Shown: positions 8,292 to 16,739, numbered from the stretch's first letter. The stretch: DNA of 64,000 nucleotides from Sphaerimonospora mesophila NBRC 14179 = JCM 3151 (GCA_001552515.1 BCRI01000008.1:1-64000), one strand, 5' to 3'. The notes: generated from the sequence alone by a model not told the origin. A program made the numbers and translations.

Positions 8292-9125
8292 ATGGCAAAG
8301 GCACCGTCACGTCACATCGACGCGCACCGTCACATCGGCGTGCTGCCGGCGTTCCCCTTCTACGGCGGGCCGCCGGTCAACCCCGATGTGAACGCACGCG
8401 CCACGGTCGACGAGCTGATCGCCGACATGGACCGGGAGGGCACCGAGCGAGCCCTGGTGATCCCCAACTACGGGGTCCCCGACCCGAGCCACTCGTTCGC
8501 ACTCAACGAGCTCGTCCTCGAAGCGGTCGGCCGGAGTGATCGCCTCAGCGCCGCGCTGTGGGCCTCGCCTCGACCACAGGACGCCGAGCTCACCGACAAG
8601 GCGCTGTCGCTCGCCTCGGAGAGCGGGGTGAAGGCACTCAAGATCAGCTTCCTGCTCGGCGGCTCGGCCGAGGATCCGGAGTGTCTGGCCCGGCTCGACA
8701 AGGTGTTCGCCGTCGCCAAGGCCAACAACCTCGTCGTCCACGTGCACACCTCACCGGGTGCCGCATCGGACATCGACAAGGTCGGCCTGCTCGTGGAGCG
8801 CTACGCGGATGAGACGCCGATCCACCTCGTCCACTTCGGTGGCGGGGTGAGCGGCCACATCAAGCTCATCGGCAAGCGGTTCTTCGACTGGATCGAGTCC
8901 GGCAAGAAGGTCTACACCGACCTGACCTGGTCGGTGGGCTTCGCGCCGCAGTGGCTCGCCCGGGAGATCGACCGTCGCGGCATCGGCGGCGATCGCGTGC
9001 TGTTCGCCTCCGACCAGCCGTGGGGCGAGTTCGCCGGTGAGTACGCCCGCATGGTCGACGCCACGGGCGGCGGTGAGCTGACCGAGTCGGTCTTCCACGG
9101 CAACTTCGAGCGGCTCTACGGCTGA
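8292..9125 (+). CDS. Amidohydrolase-2 family metal-dependent hydrolase
   Basis: A 277-residue TIM-barrel hydrolase of the amidohydrolase-2 type, a family of hydrolases and decarboxylases acting on C-N or C-C bonds. Visible metal-site motifs are IDAHRHIG near the N-terminus (HxH), VVHVHTSPG in the middle, LVHFGGGV, and FASDQPWGEF carrying the C-terminal Asp. The ATG directly follows the TAG of the upstream gene, so the two are one transcript. A long perfect palindrome follows the stop. Substrate unknown; context suggests a small amide or acyl intermediate of the local pathway. Confidence 0.82.
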   Translation: MAKAPSRHIDAHRHIGVLPAFPFYGGPPVNPDVNARATVDELIADMDREGTERALVIPNYGVPDPSHSFALNELVLEAVGRSDRLSAALWASPRPQDAELTDKALSLASESGVKALKISFLLGGSAEDPECLARLDKVFAVAKANNLVVHVHTSPGAASDIDKVGLLVERYADETPIHLVHFGGGVSGHIKLIGKRFFDWIESGKKVYTDLTWSVGFAPQWLAREIDRRGIGGDRVLFASDQPWGEFAGEYARMVDATGGGELTESVFHGNFERLYG

Positions 9126-9139
9126 TCGGGCCGTGCCAT

Positions 9140-9169
9140 GAGTCCCAGGCGGAGCTCCGCCTGGGACTC
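9140..9169 (+). terminator. Perfect 30-bp palindrome after the amidohydrolase gene
   Basis: The 15-base arm GAGTCCCAGGCGGAG is followed at once by its exact complement, starting 15 bases after the amidohydrolase stop. It should form a strong hairpin that ends the 6158-9125 transcript. There is no T-tract, as is common in high-GC actinomycetes. Confidence 0.7.
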
Positions 9170-9213
9170 GTGGTGTCTTCGCCGACGGGCCGGAACACGG
9201 AAGGGGTGGGATT

Positions 9214-9627
9214 GTGGCGAGGTCGGGAGAATCGAACGAGGTCGTCGCGCACTGGCAGGGCGGCTGGCGGGCGACCGTCACGGCCGGGCCGTTCTCGTTC
9301 GAGGTCGACGAGCCAGAAAGCGTCGGCGGAACGTTCACCGGTCCCATGCCGACCGAATACCTCCTGGGGTCCCTCGCGTCCTGCTACGCGCTGGCGCTGG
9401 CCTGGTGTGCGCGCAAGCGCGGCGTGGAGATGACGGATCTGTCGGTCTCCGCGATCGGGGAGTACGACGGCCCGAGCTTCAGCGGGATCCGGCTGCGGGT
9501 GAGCTCCAGCCTCCCGGCGGAGCGGCTGCGGCCGCTGCTCGAGCCGGCCTCCCGGGTCTGCTACGTCTCCAACACGCTGGCCCGCTCACCGCGGATCGAG
9601 GTGAGCACGGCCGACGCCGACGGCTGA
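9214..9627 (+). CDS. OsmC family protein
   Basis: A 137-residue OsmC-type protein. OsmC/Ohr proteins are thiol peroxidases or handle organic hydroperoxides and other small thiol chemistry in the cytoplasm. The family pattern is visible in the TEYLLGSLASCYALAL stretch with the first Cys, and SRVCYVSNTLARS with the second Cys in the usual C-terminal position. The start is GTG at 9214, since the family begins close to HWQGGWRATVTAGPF. It is separated from the amidohydrolase by a hairpin and is convergent with the DUF1116 gene. A link to thiol or sulfonate metabolism is inferred from neighbours. Confidence 0.85.
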   Translation: MARSGESNEVVAHWQGGWRATVTAGPFSFEVDEPESVGGTFTGPMPTEYLLGSLASCYALALAWCARKRGVEMTDLSVSAIGEYDGPSFSGIRLRVSSSLPAERLRPLLEPASRVCYVSNTLARSPRIEVSTADADG

Positions 9628-9647
9628 GGGAACACCCGGCATGTACG

Positions 9648-9688
9648 CGCGGGGGCCGGCGGACCCGTCCGGTCCACCGGCCCCCGCG
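9648..9688. terminator. Convergent hairpin between OsmC and DUF1116 genes
   Basis: Perfect 12-base arms CGCGGGGGCCGG (9648-9659) and CCGGCCCCCGCG (9677-9688) enclose a 17-base loop in the convergent intergenic space. Probably a bidirectional terminator. Confidence 0.7.
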
Positions 9689-9723
9689 TCATCGCTCACG
9701 TCCTACGGTTCAGGCCTTACGAC

Positions 9724-11163
9724 TCAGGCCTCGTCGGAGAGCTTCGCGTCCAGCGCCAGCAGCGTCTGGACGAACACCTCGATGGGCGCCTCGGCCACCC
9801 CGGCGCCCACCTGGCCGCTGCCGTCGGAGTTGTGCAGGATGCCGGTCGTCACCTTCGGGGTGATGCCCAGCTCGACGACCTTGCGTACGTCCACGCCCAC
9901 CGGCGACCCCTTCATCCCCCAGTAAGGGATCATGAAGCGGCTGGAGTTGCCGACGCACACCTCGTTCAGTTCCTCGGTCAACTCGGCGGCGTTCGCCATC
10001 GTGCCGCCGACGAACTGCGCCACCGCCGGCGACCCGGCCGCGACCGCGCCCCCGAGCCCGACCAGCTCCAGCACCGCGCTGTCTCCCACATCAGGGGAGG
10101 CGTCGGCCTCGTTGCGTCCGGGGTGGTAGAGCGCCCGCCCCACCATCGGCGCGGGGGCGTGGAACCATTCGGCGGAGGGGCCGGCGAGCCAGGCGGCGAA
10201 GTCGGTGCCGTTTCGCGCCATCCCGATCACGATCGAGCTGTTCTCCACCTGGGCGGCCCATGTGGTCAGGGCCCGGGCGGCGGCCATTCCCAGGCTCAGG
10301 AACAGCAGATAGTTGGCGGACAGGAAGGTCGCCACCTCGATCCGGCGCGGATGGTCGCCCGCCACCAGCGCGGGCAGCAGGCTGCGCAGCAGCAGGTTGG
10401 TCGCGGCCTGGGTCCGTACGTGGACGTCGTCTCCCATCGCGACCGCCTGAGCGGCCAGGGACAGCACGTCGACCGGCCCATGCTCCCGAACGGCGGCGGC
10501 CAGCACCGGACCGGCCGCCTCCTGCAGGAGCACCAGCCGTTCGATCGCACCCGGCGTGTCCCGGCCGAACCACGCGACGTCCCCCGAGCCCTGCCCGATC
10601 GGAGCGTAGGCCCGGATGCCCGCCTCGGCGAGCTCGACCTCCCAGACGGGCGTGCTCGGCCCCATCGACGTGGCCATCGGCACCACCGTGCCGTGCTCGT
10701 TGGCCGGCTCCAGCCGGACCGTGCCGTCCCGGAGCAGGACGTCCGCCTCCTCCGGCGTTCGCGCCCAGCCCTCGGCGCAGACGACGGCGCGCATCGAGCG
10801 GCGCAGCGGATCTGTGACGCGCTCGATCGCGATCCGCGGCCCGCAGTGCAGCAGCACCCTGCCGTCGGCGAGCACCGGGATCACGTCGGCGGCGGTCCGT
10901 ACGGCGACGAGTTGGGGTGCGCCGCGGTCCAGCCGCCGGAAGACCTCCTCGTTGGCCGCGTCGATCGTGCGCGCGTGCGGGCCGTACAGGCGCCGGAGCG
11001 CGGCTACCACGGTGCGGTCACCGCTGCCGGGGATGCGCCAGTCGAGCTGTACGACCGGGCGTCCCTGCTGCCTGATCGCCTCGGCGAACAGCGGCAGGCC
11101 GACGTTGACGACGTTGACCTCCCCGGGAAGGCGGATCGGAGTGGCGATCTCAGCTGTCGGCAT
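9724..11163 (-). CDS. DUF1116 domain protein (YlbE/AllG-like)
   Basis: A 479-residue DUF1116 protein. The family includes E. coli YlbE (AllG) and YahG. YlbE is reported as one of three subunits, with FdrA and YlbF, of the oxamate carbamoyltransferase that converts oxalurate to oxamate and carbamoyl phosphate. Family features include NVVNVGLPLFAEAIRQQG near the start, RNEADASPDVGDSAVLEL in the C-terminal half, and a conserved end (NSSRFMIPYWGMKGSPVG). Of two adjacent ATGs I chose 11163, which is better spaced from AGGGAG. It is the last gene of the ComA operon, 31 bases after the lyase gene, while its expected partners fdrA and carbamate kinase lie 9-11 kb away on the other strand. Confidence 0.85.
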   Translation of the reverse strand: MPTAEIATPIRLPGEVNVVNVGLPLFAEAIRQQGRPVVQLDWRIPGSGDRTVVAALRRLYGPHARTIDAANEEVFRRLDRGAPQLVAVRTAADVIPVLADGRVLLHCGPRIAIERVTDPLRRSMRAVVCAEGWARTPEEADVLLRDGTVRLEPANEHGTVVPMATSMGPSTPVWEVELAEAGIRAYAPIGQGSGDVAWFGRDTPGAIERLVLLQEAAGPVLAAAVREHGPVDVLSLAAQAVAMGDDVHVRTQAATNLLLRSLLPALVAGDHPRRIEVATFLSANYLLFLSLGMAAARALTTWAAQVENSSIVIGMARNGTDFAAWLAGPSAEWFHAPAPMVGRALYHPGRNEADASPDVGDSAVLELVGLGGAVAAGSPAVAQFVGGTMANAAELTEELNEVCVGNSSRFMIPYWGMKGSPVGVDVRKVVELGITPKVTTGILHNSDGSGQVGAGVAEAPIEVFVQTLLALDAKLSDEA

Positions 11164-11194
11164 CATTCTCCCTTTCGAGGGCTTCGACGAGGAC

Positions 11195-12775
11195 TTACCT
11201 CGGCGACTCGGTGACTTCCGTGACTGGGGTGGCCTCGGTGACATCGGTGACGAACTTCTCCGCTTCGGCCACGAGCGCGGCCTCGGCCCGTTCGAACGAC
11301 TCCCGCCGTGCCTTCGCGCGGTCCCGGAGCGATTCCGCTTTCGCGGCGCAGTCCGCCGCCATCTCCTCGACCACGGGCGGCGCGGCCCCGCCGCTCAGCG
11401 TCCGCGTCTCGACGATGCGCCGGGGATCGAGGATCTCGCTGAGGTCGCGGCCCTCCAGCCCCAGGGAGATCCCCGCGTACCGCCTGGCCGCCGCCTCCAG
11501 CCGCGTCCCGTCGAGGTCGATGCCGCGCAGCCCCTCCCGGCTCGCTTCGCGTACGGCGATGCCGATCACCTGGTACGCGGTCCGGTAGTCCACCTGGCAG
11601 GTCTGCATGACGAACTCCGCGAGGTCCGTCGCCTGGCTGAACCCGGACTCCAGGGCGGCCCACATCTTGTCGGCGTTGACCGTAAGGCTGCGGATGACCC
11701 CGCCGGTCAGCCGGGTCGTCCGGCCGGCCAGGTCCAGCGCGCGCGGGATCTCGCCGTACGCGTAGATCAGGTTGTCGCTCCGGGCGGACGGGCTCTTGCT
11801 GACCGCGAGGAACCCGGTGAGCCGGCCGATCATGGTGCCGGCGGCGCCGCGGATGATCGACAGCGCGTAGGGGTTGCGCTTCTGCGGCATGAGCACGCTG
11901 GAGCGGCTGTACCCGTCGGCGATGGTGACATAGTCGAACTCGTTGCTCGCCCAGATCTCCAGGTCCTCGGCCAGCTTGCTCTGGGTGGTGAGCAGGCTGG
12001 AGGCGTGCGAGAGCGTCGCGATGAGACCGTCGATCTGCCACATGGCGTCGCGGGTGTGCTCGATGAAGCCGTCGAAGCCCATCAGGTCGGCGACCCGGCT
12101 CCGGTCGGCCAGCAGGCGGCTCCCGTTGACGCAGCCCGCGCCGCCCGGGCTCGTGTTGACCCAGTCGAACGCGTCCATGAGCCGTTCCGCGTCCCGCAGG
12201 ATCGGATAGGCGAAGCTCACCAGGTAGTGGCCGAACGTGGAGGGCTGCGCGTGCTGGAGGTAGGTCTGGTCGGGCAGCCAGGTCCTGCTGTGCCGTCCGG
12301 CCACCACGGCGATGGCGTGGGCGAGCTCGGCCGCGTCCTCGACCAGGTCCTCGAGGACGGCGCGCACGTGGAGGCGGAGTGCGATGCGCACGGCCTCCCG
12401 CCGGGGCCGCCCGGCGTGCAGCCACCCCGCGTCGTCCCCGATCTGCTCGGTGAAGTGGCGCTCCCGCGAGTTGTACGGCTCGCCGTACGCCGGGTCGTAC
12501 GGGAAGTCCTCGGGGGAGGTGCGCACCGCCTTGAGCAGCACCTCCATGAGGCGGCCCGCCGCAGGCCGGGGGATCACCCGGCGCTCGTGCAGGTCGATGA
12601 CGTGCGCGATGTCGGCGAGGTTGAGGCCGGCGTGCAGCAGCGGCGCGTCGGCGTTCTCGAGCGCGAACCCGCTGTCGATCAGTTCTCGGGCCGGGCCGCC
12701 CATGGGCGGCCCCAGCCGGTCGGGTCCGCTCCGGTGGTGTGCGGAGGGAACGGACGGCAGTCCGTCATCGATCAT
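11195..12775 (-). CDS. Argininosuccinate-lyase-like enzyme of the aspartase/fumarase superfamily
   Basis: A 526-residue lyase. Members eliminate across a C-N, C-O or related bond, usually giving fumarate. The overall layout is argininosuccinate-lyase-like (HAQPSTFGHYLVSF, then the signature loop SSVLMPQKRNP). In that loop the usual second Ser is Val and the leading Gly is Ser. With a second lyase, a ComA homologue and a PLP enzyme in one operon, it matches the gene set (XcbC1/XcbD1) reported for bacterial coenzyme M synthesis, where one lyase removes phosphate from phosphosulfolactate and another acts later. Which lyase is which cannot be told here. It overlaps the PLP gene by 11 bases. The C-terminus has a repetitive TDVTEATPVTEVTE tail. 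A true arginine-pathway role is unlikely in this context. Confidence 0.78.
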   Translation of the reverse strand: MIDDGLPSVPSAHHRSGPDRLGPPMGGPARELIDSGFALENADAPLLHAGLNLADIAHVIDLHERRVIPRPAAGRLMEVLLKAVRTSPEDFPYDPAYGEPYNSRERHFTEQIGDDAGWLHAGRPRREAVRIALRLHVRAVLEDLVEDAAELAHAIAVVAGRHSRTWLPDQTYLQHAQPSTFGHYLVSFAYPILRDAERLMDAFDWVNTSPGGAGCVNGSRLLADRSRVADLMGFDGFIEHTRDAMWQIDGLIATLSHASSLLTTQSKLAEDLEIWASNEFDYVTIADGYSRSSVLMPQKRNPYALSIIRGAAGTMIGRLTGFLAVSKSPSARSDNLIYAYGEIPRALDLAGRTTRLTGGVIRSLTVNADKMWAALESGFSQATDLAEFVMQTCQVDYRTAYQVIGIAVREASREGLRGIDLDGTRLEAAARRYAGISLGLEGRDLSEILDPRRIVETRTLSGGAAPPVVEEMAADCAAKAESLRDRAKARRESFERAEAALVAEAEKFVTDVTEATPVTEVTESPR

Positions 12776-13769
12776 CGTGACTCCATCCCGCGACCGCGTC
12801 GAGCAGGCCGCCGGTATGCCAGAAGACTGTCGTGTGGCCGGGGTCGGCGCGCCGATCCCCGAGGATCCGCGCGAGCGCGCCCAGCGCCTTCGCCGAGTAC
12901 ACCGGATCGAGGACGATCCCCGAGGCGCGCAGGGCGAGCCGGGCGGCGCGCTCGCCCTCCTCGGACGGGTGCCCGTGGCCGGGGCCGCGGGCGTCGTACA
13001 CGACGACGTCCGCCTCCCGCGGCGGCTCGGTGCCCATCAGCAGGGCGCACTCCCGGCCGAGCTTGAGGACGCGCCCGGCGGTCTCCTCCGGCGGCCGGCT
13101 GACCGCCGCTCCGCGCATCCGCAGCCGCCGCCCGAGCGCCACCGCCCCGGAGACGAGACCCGCCAGCGTCCCTCCGGAGCCGGCGCCGACCACGACCGTG
13201 GCCGACCCGTCGAACCTGTCGCGGAGCTGGGCGCCGAGTTCGAGCGCGGCCAGGTGGAACCCGGCGGATCCGACGGGTGTGGCGCCGCCGCGCGGCACCG
13301 CGTAGGGCTGCAGCCCCTCCCGGGTCAGCTCGGCCGCCGTCGCCTCGATCGCGGCGTCCACCGAGCCGCGGTCGGCGTCGTACGTCCATCGGACGTCGGC
13401 CCCCCAGTGGACGGCGGCGGCGTGGTTGGGGTGCCTGGCCGGTGGGGGCGAGCCGGCGTAGACGAGCACGCACCGCATGCCCGCCCAGGCGGCGGCCGCG
13501 ACCGCGGCCTGGCAGAAGTTCGAACCGGGCGTCCCCCCGGTCACCAGGACGTCGGCGCCGGAAGCGGACGCGTCGGCGACGAGCATCTCCAGCTGGCGTG
13601 CCTTGTTGCCCGCGACCGCGAAGCCGGTCAGGTCGTCGCGTTTCAGCAGCAGGGGGCCGCTGACGCCGAGCGCCTCCGCCAGCCGCGGCGCCTCCTGGAG
13701 GGGGGTGGGCAGTACGGCCAGGCCGGCACGGACGGGGGCGATCCCCCGGTGATCCGGTGTCACGGCCAT
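12765..13769 (-). CDS. PLP-dependent D-cysteine desulfhydrase / ACC deaminase family enzyme (XcbE1-like)
   Basis: A 334-residue fold-type II PLP enzyme. The PLP lysine is in AGNKARQLEML after LLLKRDDLTGF, and the phosphate-binding loop is VVGAGSGGTLAGL, the layout of D-cysteine desulfhydrase and 1-aminocyclopropane-1-carboxylate deaminase. In the bacterial coenzyme M pathway described for Xanthobacter, a D-cysteine-desulfhydrase homologue (XcbE1) is part of the set and a thiolation step is assigned to the PLP chemistry. The same assignment here is inference from the neighbours. The gene overlaps the upstream lyase by 10 bases and the downstream lyase by 11 bases. Stand-alone D-cysteine or amino-acid desulfhydrase activity is the alternative. 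Confidence 0.82.
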   Translation of the reverse strand: MAVTPDHRGIAPVRAGLAVLPTPLQEAPRLAEALGVSGPLLLKRDDLTGFAVAGNKARQLEMLVADASASGADVLVTGGTPGSNFCQAAVAAAAWAGMRCVLVYAGSPPPARHPNHAAAVHWGADVRWTYDADRGSVDAAIEATAAELTREGLQPYAVPRGGATPVGSAGFHLAALELGAQLRDRFDGSATVVVGAGSGGTLAGLVSGAVALGRRLRMRGAAVSRPPEETAGRVLKLGRECALLMGTEPPREADVVVYDARGPGHGHPSEEGERAARLALRASGIVLDPVYSAKALGALARILGDRRADPGHTTVFWHTGGLLDAVAGWSHDDR

Positions 13770-14962
13770 GAAGGCGGCTCCTCGGCGGCGGCGCGCCGGG
13801 CCCGGGCCACGACCAGGTCCACCATTCGGGCGGCGGAACCGGGATCCGACGGGTTCTGCGTGTCACCGAGGTAGGCGCGCACGTTGGCGGCCATCCGGTC
13901 GGCGTTGACCTCCAGCCCCTCGACCAGCTCGACGCCGAGCGCGAGGGCCTTGCCCGTCAGCAGGCAGATCTCCGGCAGGGCGATCCACTCCGCCTTCCAG
14001 GCCCGCCCGTCGCGCTCGTGCTGGCTGACGACCGACTCCAGGAGAACGCCGGCGTTCGCGCGGACCAGGCGGGCGAGCGTGCTCAGGTGCTCGCTGCCCT
14101 CGGGATTGCGTTTGTGGTGCATGGTGATGCTGCCGACCACCCCGGCCGGTCGCGGCTCGCCGAGCTCCCCGATCTCCGGGCGCTGGAGCTCGTACACCTC
14201 CTCGCCGATCCGGGCGAGGGTGCCGGTGATCAGGGCGAGCACGCCGCCGAACTCCGCGATCCTGTCGCGTGCGCTCAACCACGAGATGACGGGATCGGCC
14301 AGCCCCAGCTCGGCGGCGAACCTGGCGCGTACGGCGAGTCCGCGGTCGCCGTACGCGACAAGGGTGCCGATGCCGTCGCCGAGCTGCGCGACGAGCCAGC
14401 GCGGCGCGCCCTCGCGTAACCGGTCGAGATGCCGTCTGATCTCGTCGGCCCAGGACGCCGCCTTCCAGCCGAACGTCGCTGGCGCCCCTGGCTGGCCATG
14501 GGTTCGGCCCGCGATCGGCGTCTCGCGATGCTCGGCCGCCAGATCGACGAGCGCCTTCTCGATGCGGCGCAGATCACGCCAGGCGATGGCGCCGACGGCG
14601 CGGATCGCCAGCGAGGTCCAGGTGTCGGTGAGGTCCTGTACGGTCGCCCTGACGTACACGTGCTCCCGCGCGGCCTCCGGCAGCACGCGGCGCAGCTCGT
14701 GGATCAGGCCCAGGGTCGAGTGCCCGGTCTGCCTGGTGTCCAGCGCGATCCGGTCCAGGTCGAGCCGGTCGACGCGCAGCTCATCGGTGATGATCGCGGC
14801 GGCTTCCGCCGGGATGATCCCCTCCGCCGCCTGCGCCCTGGCCAGCGCGGCGAGGACGTCGAGCCACGCCTGCAGCCGGGCCCGCTCCTCGAAGATCTGC
14901 CGCAGCTCGTCCGTGCCCCACAGATGTGCGTAGCCCGATGAGTCAGCGATGCGTGCGGTCAC
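13760..14962 (-). CDS. Adenylosuccinate-lyase-like enzyme of the aspartase/fumarase superfamily
   Basis: A 400-residue lyase related to adenylosuccinate lyase and carboxy-muconate cycloisomerase. The catalytic-His region is IAGRTHGQPGAPATFGWK, and the signature loop reads GSITMHHKRNPEGSEH. Compared with the common GSSxMPHKRNP, the second Ser is Ile and the Pro is His, so substrate or chemistry may be altered. The start is GTG at 14962, overlapping the upstream stop (GTGA); longer reading upstream runs into the neighbouring gene. As part of the ComA operon it is the second superfamily member expected for a coenzyme-M-like pathway (phosphate elimination from phosphosulfolactate, or the following step). 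Purine synthesis is unlikely given the context. Confidence 0.78.
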   Translation of the reverse strand: MTARIADSSGYAHLWGTDELRQIFEERARLQAWLDVLAALARAQAAEGIIPAEAAAIITDELRVDRLDLDRIALDTRQTGHSTLGLIHELRRVLPEAAREHVYVRATVQDLTDTWTSLAIRAVGAIAWRDLRRIEKALVDLAAEHRETPIAGRTHGQPGAPATFGWKAASWADEIRRHLDRLREGAPRWLVAQLGDGIGTLVAYGDRGLAVRARFAAELGLADPVISWLSARDRIAEFGGVLALITGTLARIGEEVYELQRPEIGELGEPRPAGVVGSITMHHKRNPEGSEHLSTLARLVRANAGVLLESVVSQHERDGRAWKAEWIALPEICLLTGKALALGVELVEGLEVNADRMAANVRAYLGDTQNPSDPGSAARMVDLVVARARRAAAEEPPSWP

Positions 14963-15900
14963 GTCATCTCCCCGTTCCGCTCCCTGTCCGATCCGTCTGA
15001 TCCGCCCAGCCTTCCAGCCAGCTCGGACGCGGCGGCGAGCCCCTCCGCCACCAGCGAGAACGACGCCCCCCAGGGGACCACGACGGTGTCGCCGCGCGTC
15101 TCCACGCTCTCCTCGAGCAGACAGCACTTGGTGAGCCGGGCCTCGCCGGGGGGAAGCGGCAGCTCGGCCGCCAGGGCGGCCGGACAGATGTCGATCTGGC
15201 GTACGTCACCCGCCTTGTCCGGATAGAAGTGGTCGTGGATCGCACGGGAGCGGGCGCAGCCGAGCAGGACCCAGTCCGCCTGGGGCGGCACCTCGTCCAG
15301 ATAGGAGATCTCCGCACCGGGGACCGACATGCCGCCTCCGCGGCAGGGCAGCAGGTAGTGCTCGGCCGGTTCGGCGGCCGCGATCTTCTCCAGGTCGACG
15401 ACCTGTGGCACGCACTCGGTCGCGGGAAGCTCCTCGGCGGTGTCGACGACGCGCCGGACCTGGTCGTACAGCTTGGCCGGCCACGGGGGCGCGACGTCGA
15501 GCACGTGCACCCGGCGCGGCGTGGGATCCAGGATGAAGTTGACGTGCTCGTAGCGCCCGCGCACGATCACGCAGCGGGGCGCGTCCGGGATGTCGCGGGC
15601 CGCGCGGAGCAACTGGCTGGGGACGGCGGTGTCGATGTCGGGCCGGTCGACGAACACCGTCTCGTCCGGACCGGCCAGCACGCGTACGTCGCCGACGTCG
15701 ATGAACAGCCCGGTGCCGGCGCCGCCGTCCCCCCGGGCGGGGGTCAGCTCGACCACGGCGTACGCGTCCCGGTTCCTGGCCACGACGAAGCGCGTCCTGC
15801 GGTAGATCTGCCGGCTGAGGAAGAGCGTGCGCAGGGAGTCGCCGTCGAGATCGACCGCGACGTCGGTGAACGCCACGGTCCGGTACTGGTGGGGGATCAT
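14959..15900 (-). CDS. Unrecognised operon protein (313 aa)
   Basis: A 313-residue soluble protein that I cannot place in a family. Notable stretches are HVNFILDPTPRRVHVLDV and PPWPAKLYDQVRRVVD in the middle, EHYLLPCRGGGMSV, and a run of cysteines (LLGCARSRAIHD, IDICPAA, TKCCLLEESVE) in the C-terminal half that could bind a metal or a thiol. There is no signal peptide or membrane segment. It overlaps comA upstream (ATGA) and the lyase downstream (GTGA) by 4 bases each, so it belongs to the ComA operon and probably to the same pathway. It could supply a step the four recognised enzymes do not cover, but that is a guess. Confidence 0.7.
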   Translation of the reverse strand: MIPHQYRTVAFTDVAVDLDGDSLRTLFLSRQIYRRTRFVVARNRDAYAVVELTPARGDGGAGTGLFIDVGDVRVLAGPDETVFVDRPDIDTAVPSQLLRAARDIPDAPRCVIVRGRYEHVNFILDPTPRRVHVLDVAPPWPAKLYDQVRRVVDTAEELPATECVPQVVDLEKIAAAEPAEHYLLPCRGGGMSVPGAEISYLDEVPPQADWVLLGCARSRAIHDHFYPDKAGDVRQIDICPAALAAELPLPPGEARLTKCCLLEESVETRGDTVVVPWGASFSLVAEGLAAASELAGRLGGSDGSDRERNGEMT

Positions 15901-16739
15901 GGTGTCTCAACTCCTGTGCGCGACCGGGAGTGCGTGGGAACCGCGCCGATGGTGTCGGAACGCAGCCCCAGCCGGAGCGTCTCGACGGCCATCGCCTCGG
16001 CCGGCTGGATGTTGCCGAGGTTGACGTCGGCGCCGTAACGCCGGATCAGCCACGCCTGCTGGGCTCTGCGGGGGGCCTCGAACAGCGTGGCCTCCAGGCC
16101 GACGGCCGCCACGACGGCGTCCGCGATGTCGGCGCGCACCTCGCCCTCGGCGTCGAACAGGCCGACTGTGCCGCTCTCCCGCCCCTCGGTCAGCACCCAG
16201 GTGGCGCCCGCTTCGACGTCGGCCCGCGCGTCGGCCGCCCACTGCGCGGCCGACGGGGTCGCCCGGGGATCCTTGAGCCCGACCTCGGACAGGACCAGGA
16301 ATCGGGCGGCCGCGGCATCGATGATCTTGTCCTTGTCGGCGCGGGGCATCTCCACAGAGCCGCAGGACACCTCGACGCACGGGAAGCCCACGGCCTCGGC
16401 CCAGTCCATGAACCTGTCCAGCACGCCCTGCCGCCAGGAGATCTCCAGCAGCGTTCCCCCGGTGCAGGCCAGCACCTGGTGCGCGGCCAGCAGTTCGAGC
16501 TTCTCCCGGAGCGACGGGTCGACGTAGGCCGTCCCCCAGCCGAACTTCCACACGTCGATGTTCGCGGCGGCGGCCTGCAGCCGCCGCTCGACCTCGGACA
16601 CCGACATGCCGTTGTCCAGAACGTGGGAGATGCCGCACCGGCGAGGCTTCCTCGTGCGCTGCGGGAGCACGAGGAAGTCGGGCTCCGCCGGGTTCAGGAC
16701 CCGGACGGAGGTGTGGTTTCGGCTGGATTGTCCTGTCAC
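15897..16739 (-). CDS. comA: Phosphosulfolactate synthase (ComA family)
   Basis: A 280-residue TIM-barrel protein of the ComA family. ComA adds sulfite to phosphoenolpyruvate to give (2R)-phosphosulfolactate, the first committed step to coenzyme M. Family motifs appear in order: KPRRCGISHVLDNGMSV, KFGWGT (65-70), GGTLLEI, FPCVEVSCGSVEMPR, SEVGLKDP, EGRESGTVGLFD, EAPRRAQQAWLIRRYG and NLGNI. The GTG at 16739 was chosen because the family motif KPR..G lies 30 residues in; longer reading crosses the divergent gene. It heads a minus-strand operon with two superfamily lyases and a PLP enzyme, which points to a CoM-like product rather than the sulfolactate made for Bacillus spores. The divergent promoter region is 16740-16817. 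Confidence 0.9.
   Translation of the reverse strand: MTGQSSRNHTSVRVLNPAEPDFLVLPQRTRKPRRCGISHVLDNGMSVSEVERRLQAAAANIDVWKFGWGTAYVDPSLREKLELLAAHQVLACTGGTLLEISWRQGVLDRFMDWAEAVGFPCVEVSCGSVEMPRADKDKIIDAAAARFLVLSEVGLKDPRATPSAAQWAADARADVEAGATWVLTEGRESGTVGLFDAEGEVRADIADAVVAAVGLEATLFEAPRRAQQAWLIRRYGADVNLGNIQPAEAMAVETLRLGLRSDTIGAVPTHSRSRTGVETP

Noticed and set aside
10616-13066. An 816-codon open frame on the plus strand opposite the ComA operon
   Set aside because: Low-complexity, Arg/Pro/Ala-rich translation with no domain; the minus-strand genes have clear families and overlapping starts.
14959-15900. DUF2877 (YlbF/AllH) as the identity of the unknown operon protein
   Set aside because: The residues I know for that family are not visible; left as unrecognised.
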